From positions 1-32,780 of IMG/VR virus record IMGVR_UViG_3300030110_003900: DNA of 32,780 nucleotides; one strand, 5' to 3'. A model generated the notes under the pieces. That model had not been told where the DNA came from and searched no databases. It saw only the letters and a program-made list of their open reading frames with translations. The stretch is from a virus. Position 1 is the first letter of the stretch, and each line of letters begins with the position of its first letter. The position numbers were made by a program, and so were the translations under genes. Shown piece after piece: positions 17,439 to 26,755 of this stretch.

Positions 17439-18224
17439 ATGGAAAAAACAAAAACGACTAAGGTTGTAGAACCTGTAGTAGAAAAGGCTGTGGCACCTAA
17501 AATAAAAAAGTCACAATTTGTAGATAAATTATATGAACTAACAATAGGTGAATCTCCTATAGTTTATATGATAAAAAGTAGAGGATGTTTATGGTTTGAC
17601 AAAGAACTAGGCTATGAAAGAGAAATTAAATATTGTGAAAATCAAAAAACAATATTTGCTGATGAAATGAAAGGCCCAGAAAGATTAACCCATGTTGTTT
17701 TTAGGGACGGACAATTATATGTTCCTAAAGAAAAACAAACTTTGCAAAAATATTTAGCACACCACCCAGATTTAAATAAAAAATTTAAAGAACATAATCC
17801 AGTACAAATAGCAGAAAATGATATTGACTATTTAGAAATGGAAATTAAAGCTTTAAATTTAGCTCAATCTTTAGAATTGGATCATATTGAAGCAATTTTA
17901 AGAGCTGAGATTGGAAATGGAGTGTCTAAGATGACTTCTAAAGAACTTAAAAGAGATTGCTTGCTATTTGCTAGAAGAAATCCTTCTTTGTTCTTAGAAT
18001 TAGCTAATGATGAAAATCTAAATATTAGAAATGTAGGTATAAAAGCAACAGAACAAGGTATTATTAAACTATCTAATGACCAAAGAACATTTATGTGGGG
18101 GTCAACTGATAGAAAATTAATTAAAGTTCCATTTGATGAAAACCCATATTCAGCATTAGCAGCTTACTTTAAAACCGATGACGGAATTGAAGTATTTCAA
18201 AATATTGAAAAAAAATTAAAGTAA
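17439..18224 (+). CDS. Conserved-looking head-associated protein, unknown function
   Basis: A 261-residue soluble protein with no membrane segment. It begins with a flexible Lys/Val/Pro-rich tail (MEKTKTTKVVEPVVEKA); the core includes RDGQLYVPKEKQTLQKYLAHHP (residues ~89-110). A helical middle contains an ELANDENLNIRNVGIKA segment. The C-terminus has FMWGSTDRKLIKVPFDENPY followed by SALAAYFKTDDGIEVFQ. Similar sequences are, from memory, common next to capsid genes in marine phages, but I know of no assigned role. Position suggests a head-completion, decoration or assembly factor. It is bracketed by a strong terminator upstream and a second hairpin downstream, so its expression may be set separately from both neighbours. 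The start has no Shine-Dalgarno motif. Confidence 0.65.
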   Translation: MEKTKTTKVVEPVVEKAVAPKIKKSQFVDKLYELTIGESPIVYMIKSRGCLWFDKELGYEREIKYCENQKTIFADEMKGPERLTHVVFRDGQLYVPKEKQTLQKYLAHHPDLNKKFKEHNPVQIAENDIDYLEMEIKALNLAQSLELDHIEAILRAEIGNGVSKMTSKELKRDCLLFARRNPSLFLELANDENLNIRNVGIKATEQGIIKLSNDQRTFMWGSTDRKLIKVPFDENPYSALAAYFKTDDGIEVFQNIEKKLK

Positions 18225-18237
18225 AGCAATTGTAGGA

Positions 18238-18261
18238 AAAGGCCTGCGATTGTGGGCCTTT
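18238..18261 (+). terminator. GC-rich hairpin, weak terminator or RNA stabiliser
   Basis: AAAGGCC and GGCCTTT form a perfect 7-bp stem with a 10-base loop in the 56-base gap before the gene at 18281. Only three T follow the GC part of the stem and the next bases are AACC, so termination would be weak. An imperfect direct repeat (GCAATTGTAGG at 18226, GCGATTGTGGG at 18246) overlaps it. Confidence 0.4.
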
Positions 18262-18280
18262 AACCTATAACAATAATATA

Positions 18281-18988
18281 ATGGCAGTAAACGTAAACAC
18301 AGTATACCAAAGAGTGTTAGCTATAACTAACAAAGAACAACGAGGATATATTACTCCTCAGGAATTTAACACAATGGCCAATCAAGCTCAGTTAGATATA
18401 TTTGAGCAATACTTTTATGATTTAAATCAATTTAGCAGAATACCTGGAAATCAAACAGAATATTCTGATATAATGGAAATCTTAGAAGAAAAAATAAGTA
18501 TATTTGAAAAAGTATTAATATCAGTTTCTGGAGGCACTACCTTACCAGCTGATTTATACAGATTAGGTTCTATATTAACGAACTGTCCTACATGTAGAGA
18601 AGCAGAGCAAGTATCTCAAAAAGAATGGCTATATCTTCAAAAATCACCTATTGCTCAACCATCAAATGAATTTCCTATATTTATAAGAGACAACGCTGGG
18701 ATAAAAGTATATGGTGATGTTAATACAACTACAAATTTAGCAACACAAATAACTAGTAATGTTTATGCTAATTATGTAAAAGTACCCGCAACAGTATCAT
18801 GGACTGCAAACTCAACAACAGGATTATACGATTCAGCTAGCTCAGTTAATTTTGAACTACATGAATCTGAAGAAACAGAATTAGTTAATAAGATATTAGC
18901 ATTGGCTGGTATATTATTAAAAGATGGCAATCTTTACCAAACAGGATCAGCCGAAGAAATGAAGGATATACAACAAGAAAAAGCATAA
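18281..18988 (+). CDS. Head-to-tail connector / ring protein (putative)
   Basis: A 235-residue protein opening with VNTVYQRVLAITNKEQRGYI (residues 4-23) and QAQLDIFEQYFYDLNQF, a helical arrangement that I associate with adaptor or ring proteins stacked under the portal in short-tailed phages. A central beta-rich part (residues ~85-185) contains a Cys pair (NCPTC) and is followed by a helical C-terminus (ETELVNKILALAGILLKDG). Adaptor proteins of this kind extend the portal channel and receive the nozzle. The order capsid - small head protein - this gene - ring protein - nozzle supports the call. The next gene starts three bases after its stop. No direct homology could be tested. Confidence 0.6.
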   Translation: MAVNVNTVYQRVLAITNKEQRGYITPQEFNTMANQAQLDIFEQYFYDLNQFSRIPGNQTEYSDIMEILEEKISIFEKVLISVSGGTTLPADLYRLGSILTNCPTCREAEQVSQKEWLYLQKSPIAQPSNEFPIFIRDNAGIKVYGDVNTTTNLATQITSNVYANYVKVPATVSWTANSTTGLYDSASSVNFELHESEETELVNKILALAGILLKDGNLYQTGSAEEMKDIQQEKA

Positions 18989-18991
18989 TAA

Positions 18992-20104
18992 ATGGGATTT
19001 ATAAATCAAACACATTATCAGTATTATACTCCGGGGGAAAAATTTACAGCAACAGCTAATCAAACCGAGTTTCAATTAACAATGGACCCCTTGCCATCAA
19101 ACAAATCATTTATTATTGTTTTTATAAATGGCTCCGAGGTAGACGATAATATATATAACTATGCATCAACCGGGAGTAATGCAGGTAAAGTAATATTTAC
19201 AACTGGTAATCAAAGAGCGGCTGGAGATGTTGTAGAAATTAAGTTAACAACACCAGTAGGCGGTTATAGGTATATATCTTTATCAGATATAGTTAATAAT
19301 TTTATGATTTCTTATGTTGGTAAAGATAAAATAATACCTAGAGTTAAAAGAACAGATGTTTTATTTCATGCTAAAAGAGGTCTACAAGAATTCAGTTATG
19401 ATTTAACCAAGGTAGAAAAAATACAAGAAGTTGAAGTTGGTAATTCTTTATCAATATTAATGCCACAAGATTATGTAGATTATGTCCAAATATCCAGAAT
19501 TGACAAAGCAGGCGTAGAAAGACCTTTATATCCTATAAGATATACATCTATACCAACAGAATCTATATTACAAGACTCAGATGCGGAATATTTATTTGAT
19601 GATGACGATAGTTTATTAACTCAGACCCCGGTTACACAAACAAGATTTAAAGATACTAATACCGGTAATTTTACAGGATTATTTAATAGCGATGTAGAAA
19701 ATGACTTAGAAAGAGCACATGAAAGAATATCTGAATACGGCGGAAGATTTGGGTTAAATCCAGAAACTGCTCAAAAAAATGGTAATTTTATGATAGATGA
19801 ATTAAATGGTAAATTTCATTTTACATCTGATTTAGCTAATGCTGTAATAACAATAAAATATATTTCAGACAGTATGGGAACTGATTCTGAAATGAAAGTA
19901 CATAAGTTTGCAGAAGAAGCTTTATATAAACATATTGTATATTCTATAGTAAGTGCTAGAACAAATTTTCCAGAGTATGTAATTCAAAGATATAAAAGAG
20001 ATAGATTTGCATCAATGAGAAACGCAAAATTAAGATTAGCAAACCTCAACCCTAGAGAGTTAGCTCAAGTAATGAGAAATAAATCTAAAGTAATAAAACA
20101 CTAA
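18992..20104 (+). CDS. Ring/tail-tube adaptor protein with extra N-terminal domain
   Basis: A 370-residue protein that appears to have two parts. Residues ~10-90 form a beta-sandwich-like unit (GEKFTATANQTEFQLT, then IIVFINGSEV, NIYNYA, GKVIFTTG, GDVVEIKLT), the pattern of anchor domains at the N-termini of T7-type tail fibres. From residue ~92 the sequence YRYISLSDIVNNFMISYVG, then RTDVLFHAKRGLQEFSYDL, matches what I know as the body of neck/ring proteins in marine short-tailed phages. The C-terminus is helical and basic (RYKRDRFASMRNAKLRLANL). It would sit between adaptor and nozzle, and the extra domain could contact fibres. It is three bases downstream of the connector gene and three bases upstream of the nozzle gene, forming a tight three-gene unit. 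Confidence 0.6.
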   Translation: MGFINQTHYQYYTPGEKFTATANQTEFQLTMDPLPSNKSFIIVFINGSEVDDNIYNYASTGSNAGKVIFTTGNQRAAGDVVEIKLTTPVGGYRYISLSDIVNNFMISYVGKDKIIPRVKRTDVLFHAKRGLQEFSYDLTKVEKIQEVEVGNSLSILMPQDYVDYVQISRIDKAGVERPLYPIRYTSIPTESILQDSDAEYLFDDDDSLLTQTPVTQTRFKDTNTGNFTGLFNSDVENDLERAHERISEYGGRFGLNPETAQKNGNFMIDELNGKFHFTSDLANAVITIKYISDSMGTDSEMKVHKFAEEALYKHIVYSIVSARTNFPEYVIQRYKRDRFASMRNAKLRLANLNPRELAQVMRNKSKVIKH

Positions 20105-20107
20105 AGT

Positions 20108-23100
20108 ATGCCAGAAATTAAAAATGCTTTTATACAGGGTAAAATGAATAAAGACCTTGATGAAAGATTGATTCCTAATGGTGAATATAGAGACGCTGTA
20201 AATGTTGACGTTGACTTTTCAGAGGGTAGTGATGTTGGCGCGTTAAGAAGTATTTTAGGTAATACCCAAAGAGATACAATAAGTTTATCTAGTGCAAAAT
20301 GTATTGGTACTGTAAAAGATATTAAAAATAATAAAATATATTGGTTTATTACATCTTCAGCAAAAGATTTAATAGCAGAATGGGATTATCAAGCAAACAC
20401 ATACGATACAATAATAGTTGATAGTGGAAGCGTATTAAATTTTAATACTAGTAATTTTATAACTGGAGCAAATGTTATTGATGGTATTTTATTTTTTACA
20501 GATAATTTAAATGAACCCAGACAAGTTGATATTGAATATTGGAGAAGTCAAACTTCAGGCTCTACTGGTACAAGCACAGGTTTAACAGCTGAAAGGATAA
20601 ACGTTATTAAAAAGTCGCCACAGGCTGCGCCTGGATTAACTATGAGTAGTTCTACAAGAGGTGGGGCTGGTACTGAAGGGGGTAATACGGTAACTTGTAC
20701 TATTAATTTAGCGGCTAGCAGCGGTAGTGGGTTACAAAACGCAAAAGACTCTGGGGCAACAGTGTCTGGTACATTTAGTGCTGATCCCACATATCTTGCA
20801 AATGATGTTATAGTATTTACTTTTGATTTTGTTGCAGCGGATGGCGTAATAACTAAAACAGAAGCTAGAATAAAAATGGCTTCAAATTACGGGGGAGGCA
20901 CAAGTTTTACAGGCGCTGAAATATTAACAATAAGTAAACAAGTTAGGGGTGCGGCTGTAGCTTATACATGTATATTACAAGAAGATAACCCTCTTTTTGA
21001 ATTAAAATTTCCAAGATTTTCATATAGATATAAATATAATAATGGTCAATATTCGTGCTTGGCACCATTTTCTAATGCTGCATTTTTACCTGATAGTACT
21101 GTTGGTTCAGGTTCTGGTTTTGAATATGATGCAGAAGATGGTTATAATAAAGCAATGGTAAATACACTGCGCTCGTTAACACTTACAAATTTAGATAGTA
21201 ATATACATGCGGATGTTGATGAGATTGATGTAATATATAGAGAATCCGTGGGAACAAATGTATATATTGTAGATACTATAAAAAGACAATCAAATAACAG
21301 TATTGCTAATACATTTGAAGTAAAAGATGAACAAATATTTAAAGTATTACCATCAAATCAATTACTAAGATTATTTGACAGTGTGCCTAAAAAGGCAAAG
21401 TCACAAGATATAACAGCAAATAGATTAATATATGGTAATTATACACATCAATTTGATTTACCTGTTACACCTATTACATTTGATATTGGTTTAAGGAATA
21501 GATATGACCCTACTGATTCTAATAGAAATGAAAGACAATCTATGAAGTCTAATAGAACTTACCAAGTGGGTGTTGTATATATGGATCAATACGGTAGACA
21601 AACTCCGGTTCTTACAGATAAGACTGGTATTATAAAAATACCACAAGGGCAAGCTAAAAATATGACGCAATTAATGGCTAAAATAACTTCTTCAGCCCCG
21701 TCTTTTGCAACAAATTATAGATATTTTATTAAAGAAATTTCATCTATACAATATAATTTATGTGCTGATAGTTTTTATCAAGATGATCAAGGTTATGTAT
21801 ATGTATCATTTCCATCAGCAGAAATTAATAAAGTTGATGTTGATGATATATTAATTTTAAAGAAAAAAACAGGTAATAATCCATCTGAAATTACAGATAA
21901 ATTTAAAGTATTAGACAAGCTTACAACTCCTCCACAGTTCTTAGCGAAGCCTATGAAAGAAGACTATAGGCCGTCATCATTTGGTTTTAGTAGAAATTTT
22001 GAGCAAGACCACAATCAAACTAAAATAAAACCAGGTTCAACACCTGTGCCAGATAAAAACAGGGTTACAATAAGAACTGCATTTAATATTGGTGAATTAA
22101 AAATAGCAAGTGATACTGCAAAATTTACAGCAATGCCCACATCTTTTTTTGAAACCGACGCAGGGTCAGGACATGGTGTTTCAAAAGACGCATATGCTGC
22201 TTTTAGCCCGGGTAAAAAAGTTAAATTTATATGTGGAGATGATGAAAGTAAAGTTTATGAAGTAAAATCAAAAGAAGTAAACTTTAATGGCAATGATGAT
22301 ATTGAATTACATTTTACTGAAGAATTTGGTAATGATGTTATAGCTTTATATGAAGATTACGAAAATAACCCTACAACAACAGAATTAAGAAAGGGTGTTA
22401 AATTAGTCAGTCTTAAAGAAATTGATGAAAGCGGTAATCCAGAATTTGAAGGTAGATTTTTTTTAAAATTAAAAGCTGATACTAATTTAATAAATGAATT
22501 AAGAGGTGAAACTACTAATGTTCAAAACTTAAAAGCAATTAGCACAATATCTTTAGATGGTGATGAAGATGATGATGACCCAAGACAATTACATTTTTTA
22601 TGCGGTGGTAATGCCGGTGAAAATACTTCTTCTTCATCTGTTAGAAATGCAGTTGTTACAGCAGGTGGGTGGTCAACAACATCAGGGCATGTTGGATGGG
22701 ACAATACTAACCATGGTGGTGAATTATTAAATGCTAATTATCATTTTGCTATAAGAACCGATAAAGATTATTCAGACGCAAATTCATCTTATGGTTCACT
22801 TCCTTTTTTAACAAATTTAAAAGCTGGTAATTATTTAAGGTTTGATAATGGCCCAGCTGCAGATTCAAACTATTATAAAATAGAAAAAGTATTTCATTAT
22901 CAGGAATCAAGTGGTAATAGAAGAGTATATGGTATTAGTCTAGATACAAATTTAACGCAAAGATTAAGAAGACAAGGTGAAGATGGTGTTTCAAATGTTA
23001 TGCAAATAACAGTGTATGAAGTTGGTTCAGATAATTTAAAAAATATTATAAATCCACCTGTATTTGAAACAGAGCCTCAAGATGATGTAGACATTGACTT

Positions 23101-24559
23101 ATATTATGAAACTCAAGAAAATTTGACAATAGCTAGTAATCATGGTAATAAGAACCTATTGTCGTATTATAATTGTATTAGCTTTGAAAATGGTGTTGAG
23201 GGTGTTACAATAAGAGATGACTTTAATGCTCCCCCTGTTGGTAAAGGAGTTAGAGTTTCAACAATATTTGAAGATAATTATCAAGAAGAAGTAGTTTCTA
23301 ATGGTTTAATATTTTCTCAAATATATAATGGGAAAACAAATGTTAATAGGTTAAATCAATTTATTATAGCTGAAAATATTACAAAACAGCTTAATCCTGA
23401 TTATGGCAGTGTACAGCTATTACACACAAGACATAATGATATAATAGCTTATTGTGAAAATAAAGTTGTAAAAATATTAACTAATAAAGACGCTTTATTT
23501 AATGCTGATGGTAATGCTAATATAACATCAAATAATGCTGTTTTAGGGCAAGCAATACCTTATAATTCAAATTTTGGTATAAGTACAAATCCAGAGAGCT
23601 TTGCTTTTTATACACATAGATCATATTTTACAGATAGAAAAAATGGTGTAGTTGTAAGACATTCTATGGATGGGATGGAAGCTATATCAGATTATGGAAT
23701 GAAAGGCTTCTTTAGAGACGCATTACCGGCAAATACTGGATATATGGTAGGCTCTTATGACATTAGAAAACATCAATATAATATTAGTACTCACCCTACA
23801 AATGCGAATAGTACTGTTTCTTTTTCTGAATCAATAAATGGATGGACTAGTAAAAAGTCTTTTATACCTGAGGCTGGAGGAAGTATACAAAATAAATATT
23901 TTACTTTTAAAAATGGTCATATATATGAACATCATGTTGGAAGTGTTTGTAATTTTTATGGTTCAAAAGTAACACCATATGTAGAGGTTATTTTGAATGA
24001 AGCTCCTGCTAATATGAAAAATTTTAGAACATTAAATTATGAAGGAGATGGAGGGTGGACATGCCCTAGTATAGTTACCGACCAACAAGATGGAGCAGTA
24101 GATTCATTTGTAAATAAAGAAAATAAATATTTTAACTACATAAGAGGTAAAGGAGAGACTGTATCTGATATAGATTTTAAAGCTTTAAATGTACAAGGTA
24201 TTGGTGTATATAATACTGTTACAGGTAATTCAGGTAATACAATTACATATAGTTTTACAAATAATGTACCACAAGATTTACAAAAAGGTGATACATTATA
24301 TTTTATACACCCAACTGGAAGCGTTGTTACAGCAGTTGGAGCCGTAACAGCTGTTACATCCACATCAGTTACCGCTTCATATTCAACAGTACCACCTATA
24401 AGCGGATCATTTGCTAAATATTTTGTATTCTATGTTAAAAATGCAAGATGGGAAACAAGTGGGTTATTAGGTTACCACGCAACTGTAAAGATGCAAAACA
24501 CATCAAATGCGGTTAAAGAAATATATGCTGTTGGAAGTGAAATTAGTATGAGTAGTTAA
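20108..24559 (+). CDS. Tail nozzle-type protein (T7 gp12 / P22 gp10-like)
   Basis: A 1483-residue protein whose N-terminus, KMNKDLDERLIPNGEYRDAV then EGSDVGALRSILGN, is the hallmark I associate with nozzle/stabilisation proteins of short-tailed phages. In T7 the equivalent, gp12 (794 residues), is the hexameric tail nozzle. This protein is nearly twice that length and has several apparent beta-propeller or beta-domain segments (for example IDVIYRES, YRYFIKEISSI, RSYFTDRKNGVVVRHSMDG near residue ~1180), a strongly acidic loop (GDEDDDDPRQ, residues ~818-827), and a Ser/Thr/Val-rich C-terminal beta region that could be a later-acquired decoration. It would form the channel DNA leaves through. 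The start is an ATG three bases after the preceding stop. Family assignment is confident for the N-terminus and weaker for the rest. Confidence 0.72.
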   Translation: MPEIKNAFIQGKMNKDLDERLIPNGEYRDAVNVDVDFSEGSDVGALRSILGNTQRDTISLSSAKCIGTVKDIKNNKIYWFITSSAKDLIAEWDYQANTYDTIIVDSGSVLNFNTSNFITGANVIDGILFFTDNLNEPRQVDIEYWRSQTSGSTGTSTGLTAERINVIKKSPQAAPGLTMSSSTRGGAGTEGGNTVTCTINLAASSGSGLQNAKDSGATVSGTFSADPTYLANDVIVFTFDFVAADGVITKTEARIKMASNYGGGTSFTGAEILTISKQVRGAAVAYTCILQEDNPLFELKFPRFSYRYKYNNGQYSCLAPFSNAAFLPDSTVGSGSGFEYDAEDGYNKAMVNTLRSLTLTNLDSNIHADVDEIDVIYRESVGTNVYIVDTIKRQSNNSIANTFEVKDEQIFKVLPSNQLLRLFDSVPKKAKSQDITANRLIYGNYTHQFDLPVTPITFDIGLRNRYDPTDSNRNERQSMKSNRTYQVGVVYMDQYGRQTPVLTDKTGIIKIPQGQAKNMTQLMAKITSSAPSFATNYRYFIKEISSIQYNLCADSFYQDDQGYVYVSFPSAEINKVDVDDILILKKKTGNNPSEITDKFKVLDKLTTPPQFLAKPMKEDYRPSSFGFSRNFEQDHNQTKIKPGSTPVPDKNRVTIRTAFNIGELKIASDTAKFTAMPTSFFETDAGSGHGVSKDAYAAFSPGKKVKFICGDDESKVYEVKSKEVNFNGNDDIELHFTEEFGNDVIALYEDYENNPTTTELRKGVKLVSLKEIDESGNPEFEGRFFLKLKADTNLINELRGETTNVQNLKAISTISLDGDEDDDDPRQLHFLCGGNAGENTSSSSVRNAVVTAGGWSTTSGHVGWDNTNHGGELLNANYHFAIRTDKDYSDANSSYGSLPFLTNLKAGNYLRFDNGPAADSNYYKIEKVFHYQESSGNRRVYGISLDTNLTQRLRRQGEDGVSNVMQITVYEVGSDNLKNIINPPVFETEPQDDVDIDLYYETQENLTIASNHGNKNLLSYYNCISFENGVEGVTIRDDFNAPPVGKGVRVSTIFEDNYQEEVVSNGLIFSQIYNGKTNVNRLNQFIIAENITKQLNPDYGSVQLLHTRHNDIIAYCENKVVKILTNKDALFNADGNANITSNNAVLGQAIPYNSNFGISTNPESFAFYTHRSYFTDRKNGVVVRHSMDGMEAISDYGMKGFFRDALPANTGYMVGSYDIRKHQYNISTHPTNANSTVSFSESINGWTSKKSFIPEAGGSIQNKYFTFKNGHIYEHHVGSVCNFYGSKVTPYVEVILNEAPANMKNFRTLNYEGDGGWTCPSIVTDQQDGAVDSFVNKENKYFNYIRGKGETVSDIDFKALNVQGIGVYNTVTGNSGNTITYSFTNNVPQDLQKGDTLYFIHPTGSVVTAVGAVTAVTSTSVTASYSTVPPISGSFAKYFVFYVKNARWETSGLLGYHATVKMQNTSNAVKEIYAVGSEISMSS

Positions 24560-24567
24560 TACGTAAT
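24558..24567. promoter_or_regulatory. AATACGTAAT motif before internal-protein genes
   Basis: This 10-mer is identical to the right arm of the inverted repeat at 8619-8637 and, like it, sits just before a gene after a long transcription unit; it overlaps the nozzle stop codon. Here there is no second arm, only A/T-rich sequence to the ATG at 24590. The motif is short, so chance remains possible. Confidence 0.2.
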
Positions 24568-24589
24568 AATAAATATATAAAAATATATA

Positions 24590-25312
24590 ATGGAAAGTAT
24601 AGTAGAAATATCAAAATTAATAATAGAAGCACCTTCAGGAGGAATGAATTGGGCGGTTGTACCAGCGGTAGCACCAGCAGTAGCTGCAGCAGGTATACAA
24701 GCGGCTGGTCAAGCAGTAGGTGGTCTTATAAAATTTGGAGCTAGTTTATTTGGAGGCGGTAAAAGAAGACGTGAACAAAGAAGAGCAGCTAAAGAAATGC
24801 AACAAGAAAAACAAGCATTTAGAGATATGGATATAAGCAATCCATATAAAAATATTACTAACCCATATTCAAACTTAACGGTTAGTACACAAGCAGCTGA
24901 TTTTGCAGCACAACAAAGTGCGCAAGGCGCGGCAAATATTATGAGTAGTATGGCTGCTTCTGCTGGTGGTGGTGGAGTTGCAGCATTAGCACAAGCGATG
25001 GCTAATACACAAGCACAACAAGCACAAACTGCTTCAGCAAGTATAGCCCAACAAGAACAAAGAAACGCAATGATGGGTGCACAAGGTGAACAACAAAGAC
25101 AAGCAGCTATTGCAGGCGGAGAGCAACAAGCCCAAAAAATGAATTACGAAAGACAAAGCACTTTATTAGGTATGGCTCAACAAAGAAAAGCAGCTGCTGA
25201 TCAAGCGAGAAAAGATGCAACCGCTGCTACAGTTGGAGGATTAACAGATATGGCAGCCGGAGTAGGAGGAGCGCTCGCTGCTAATAAAATATCTGGAGGT
25301 AAACTTTTTTAA
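24590..25312 (+). CDS. Internal virion / ejection-type protein (Ala-Gln-rich)
   Basis: A 240-residue protein of very biased composition (Ala, Gln, Gly). Residues ~22-56 (VVPAVAPAVAAAGIQAAGQA, then VGGLIKFGASLFGGG) form a glycine-zipper-like hydrophobic helix followed by a basic cluster, KRRREQRRAAKE. The middle is Gln/Ala-rich coiled coil, and the C-terminus is a second Gly/Ala helix (TVGGLTDMAAGVGGALAA). This layout, and the place after the nozzle gene, resemble small ejected proteins such as T7 gp14 (196 residues), which enters the outer membrane at infection. A shorter form could start at the in-frame Met of MNWAVV (residue 19). No enzymatic motif is seen. Role inferred from composition and position. 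Confidence 0.6.
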   Translation: MESIVEISKLIIEAPSGGMNWAVVPAVAPAVAAAGIQAAGQAVGGLIKFGASLFGGGKRRREQRRAAKEMQQEKQAFRDMDISNPYKNITNPYSNLTVSTQAADFAAQQSAQGAANIMSSMAASAGGGGVAALAQAMANTQAQQAQTASASIAQQEQRNAMMGAQGEQQRQAAIAGGEQQAQKMNYERQSTLLGMAQQRKAAADQARKDATAATVGGLTDMAAGVGGALAANKISGGKLF

Positions 25313-25322
25313 ATAATAAATT

Positions 25323-26744
25323 ATGTCAGATAAAAACTTAATATTAGGAGCAAGATTAGCAGCAGGCGGTTTTAATACAGGCTTAGTAGATACTATAGAT
25401 AAAAGTATACAAAAGACTACTAAAAGTATAATGGACATGGTTAAGCACCAGGCAGAACATAGAGCTGAAATAGATAGAAGAGCTTTTAATATACTTAATA
25501 AATTTCCCGAAGAAATAAATTTTTCTAAATTAGATAATACAACAAGAGAATCTTTAATTCCTTGGGCATTTGATAATAAAAGTAAATTTTATGAATTAGG
25601 TAATTTATTAGCTGAAGCCACACCAGGTTCTCAAGAATTTATGAATATTCAAAACCAATTAAGTGGTATTAGTCAATCATATAATAATGTAAATGACAAT
25701 TTACTTTGGATTCAATCTAGACGTAAAGAATATTCTGAAAACCATCATAGAATATCTAAAGGTTTTGACGCTGGTAAAAAAGGAGCATTAGATAATATAT
25801 TATTACCTGACGAGCTTGATTATACAGTTGAATATGATAATTTTGGCAATCCAACATATATAACAACTCATGAAAATAAAGAATATAGATTTACTAAAAA
25901 AGACTTTGATTGGTTTGAACAAGATGATGAATATTCAAATTTAATTGGTCAATATTATTCAAACGCAGAAGCAAATGGAATTAAAGGTATTGATTATTCA
26001 AATGACGCTTTTTCACTTACTGTAGGTAATATTGAAAGAGAAGTAAGACAGTTAATTGAAAAGGGAGGTGATGAAAGAATATTATCTATATTGTATGATG
26101 ATATGTTTGCTAGCTCTTTTACTGATGATGACAGAGCTCTATATATTTCAAATCCAGAATTAGCAAAAGAAGCTATTATTAAAAAGACTGTTGATGCTAT
26201 TAAAAGTGGTAACGCAGCTTCCTATAAAATATGGAAAGCTCAACAAGAACTAGAGACTAAGGAACTTCCTTTTGGGCAATCTCTTAGGGATGATATAGCG
26301 GTTACTGAAAATACATATAACCAGGCTCTAGATTTTTCAGGGGTTACAGGTAAAAGAAAAAACTTTAATGTACAACAAATAAAAAATGATCTAATAAAAG
26401 CAGCAGGTATAAATTCCAAAGCAAGAATACTAACAAAAAAAGAATTTGTATCAACATTAATAAACCAAGATAAAAATGATAGTATAAAAACCGAGGAAGA
26501 TGTATGGGAGAATTTTGATCAGGCTGAACTATATATAGATCCAAGGGGTGATGGTAGTTTTACAGCTATCCCTTATAGTATAGGTGACGCAAACGGTTTA
26601 TTTAATTTATATATGGATATGGCTGAAATGTCTGCAGATGCAAAAGCCTATTGGAAAACTTTATTTAGTCAATCATATAGAAAACCTAAAGATTTACCAG
26701 GATTAAGCGATAATCCAACTGGAAAAGAATTTTACGGATTTTAA
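25323..26744 (+). CDS. Internal virion protein, putative (473 aa)
   Basis: A mostly helical, soluble 473-residue protein with no recognised domain. It begins with a Gly/Ala stretch (LGARLAAGGFNTGLVDTI) and then long charged helices (SIMDMVKHQAEHRAEIDRRA). The centre has aromatic/acidic segments (FTKKDFDWFEQDDEY), and the C-terminus contains GDGSFTAIPYSIGDANG. It lies between a glycine-zipper ejection protein and a giant ejection protein, the position held by gp15 in T7 (747 residues), which helps form the periplasmic channel. That comparison is positional only. The gene starts 10 bases after the preceding stop, with A/T-rich sequence instead of a Shine-Dalgarno motif, and ends 11 bases before the next ATG. 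A minor structural or cargo role is also possible. Confidence 0.55.
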   Translation: MSDKNLILGARLAAGGFNTGLVDTIDKSIQKTTKSIMDMVKHQAEHRAEIDRRAFNILNKFPEEINFSKLDNTTRESLIPWAFDNKSKFYELGNLLAEATPGSQEFMNIQNQLSGISQSYNNVNDNLLWIQSRRKEYSENHHRISKGFDAGKKGALDNILLPDELDYTVEYDNFGNPTYITTHENKEYRFTKKDFDWFEQDDEYSNLIGQYYSNAEANGIKGIDYSNDAFSLTVGNIEREVRQLIEKGGDERILSILYDDMFASSFTDDDRALYISNPELAKEAIIKKTVDAIKSGNAASYKIWKAQQELETKELPFGQSLRDDIAVTENTYNQALDFSGVTGKRKNFNVQQIKNDLIKAAGINSKARILTKKEFVSTLINQDKNDSIKTEEDVWENFDQAELYIDPRGDGSFTAIPYSIGDANGLFNLYMDMAEMSADAKAYWKTLFSQSYRKPKDLPGLSDNPTGKEFYGF

Positions 26745-26755
26745 AATAAAATAAT

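Noticed and set aside
24344-24357. Perfect 14-bp palindrome GTAACAGCTGTTAC
   Set aside because: It lies within the nozzle coding sequence in a Val/Thr/Ala repeat-like stretch; one or two such palindromes are expected by chance in 32 kb.
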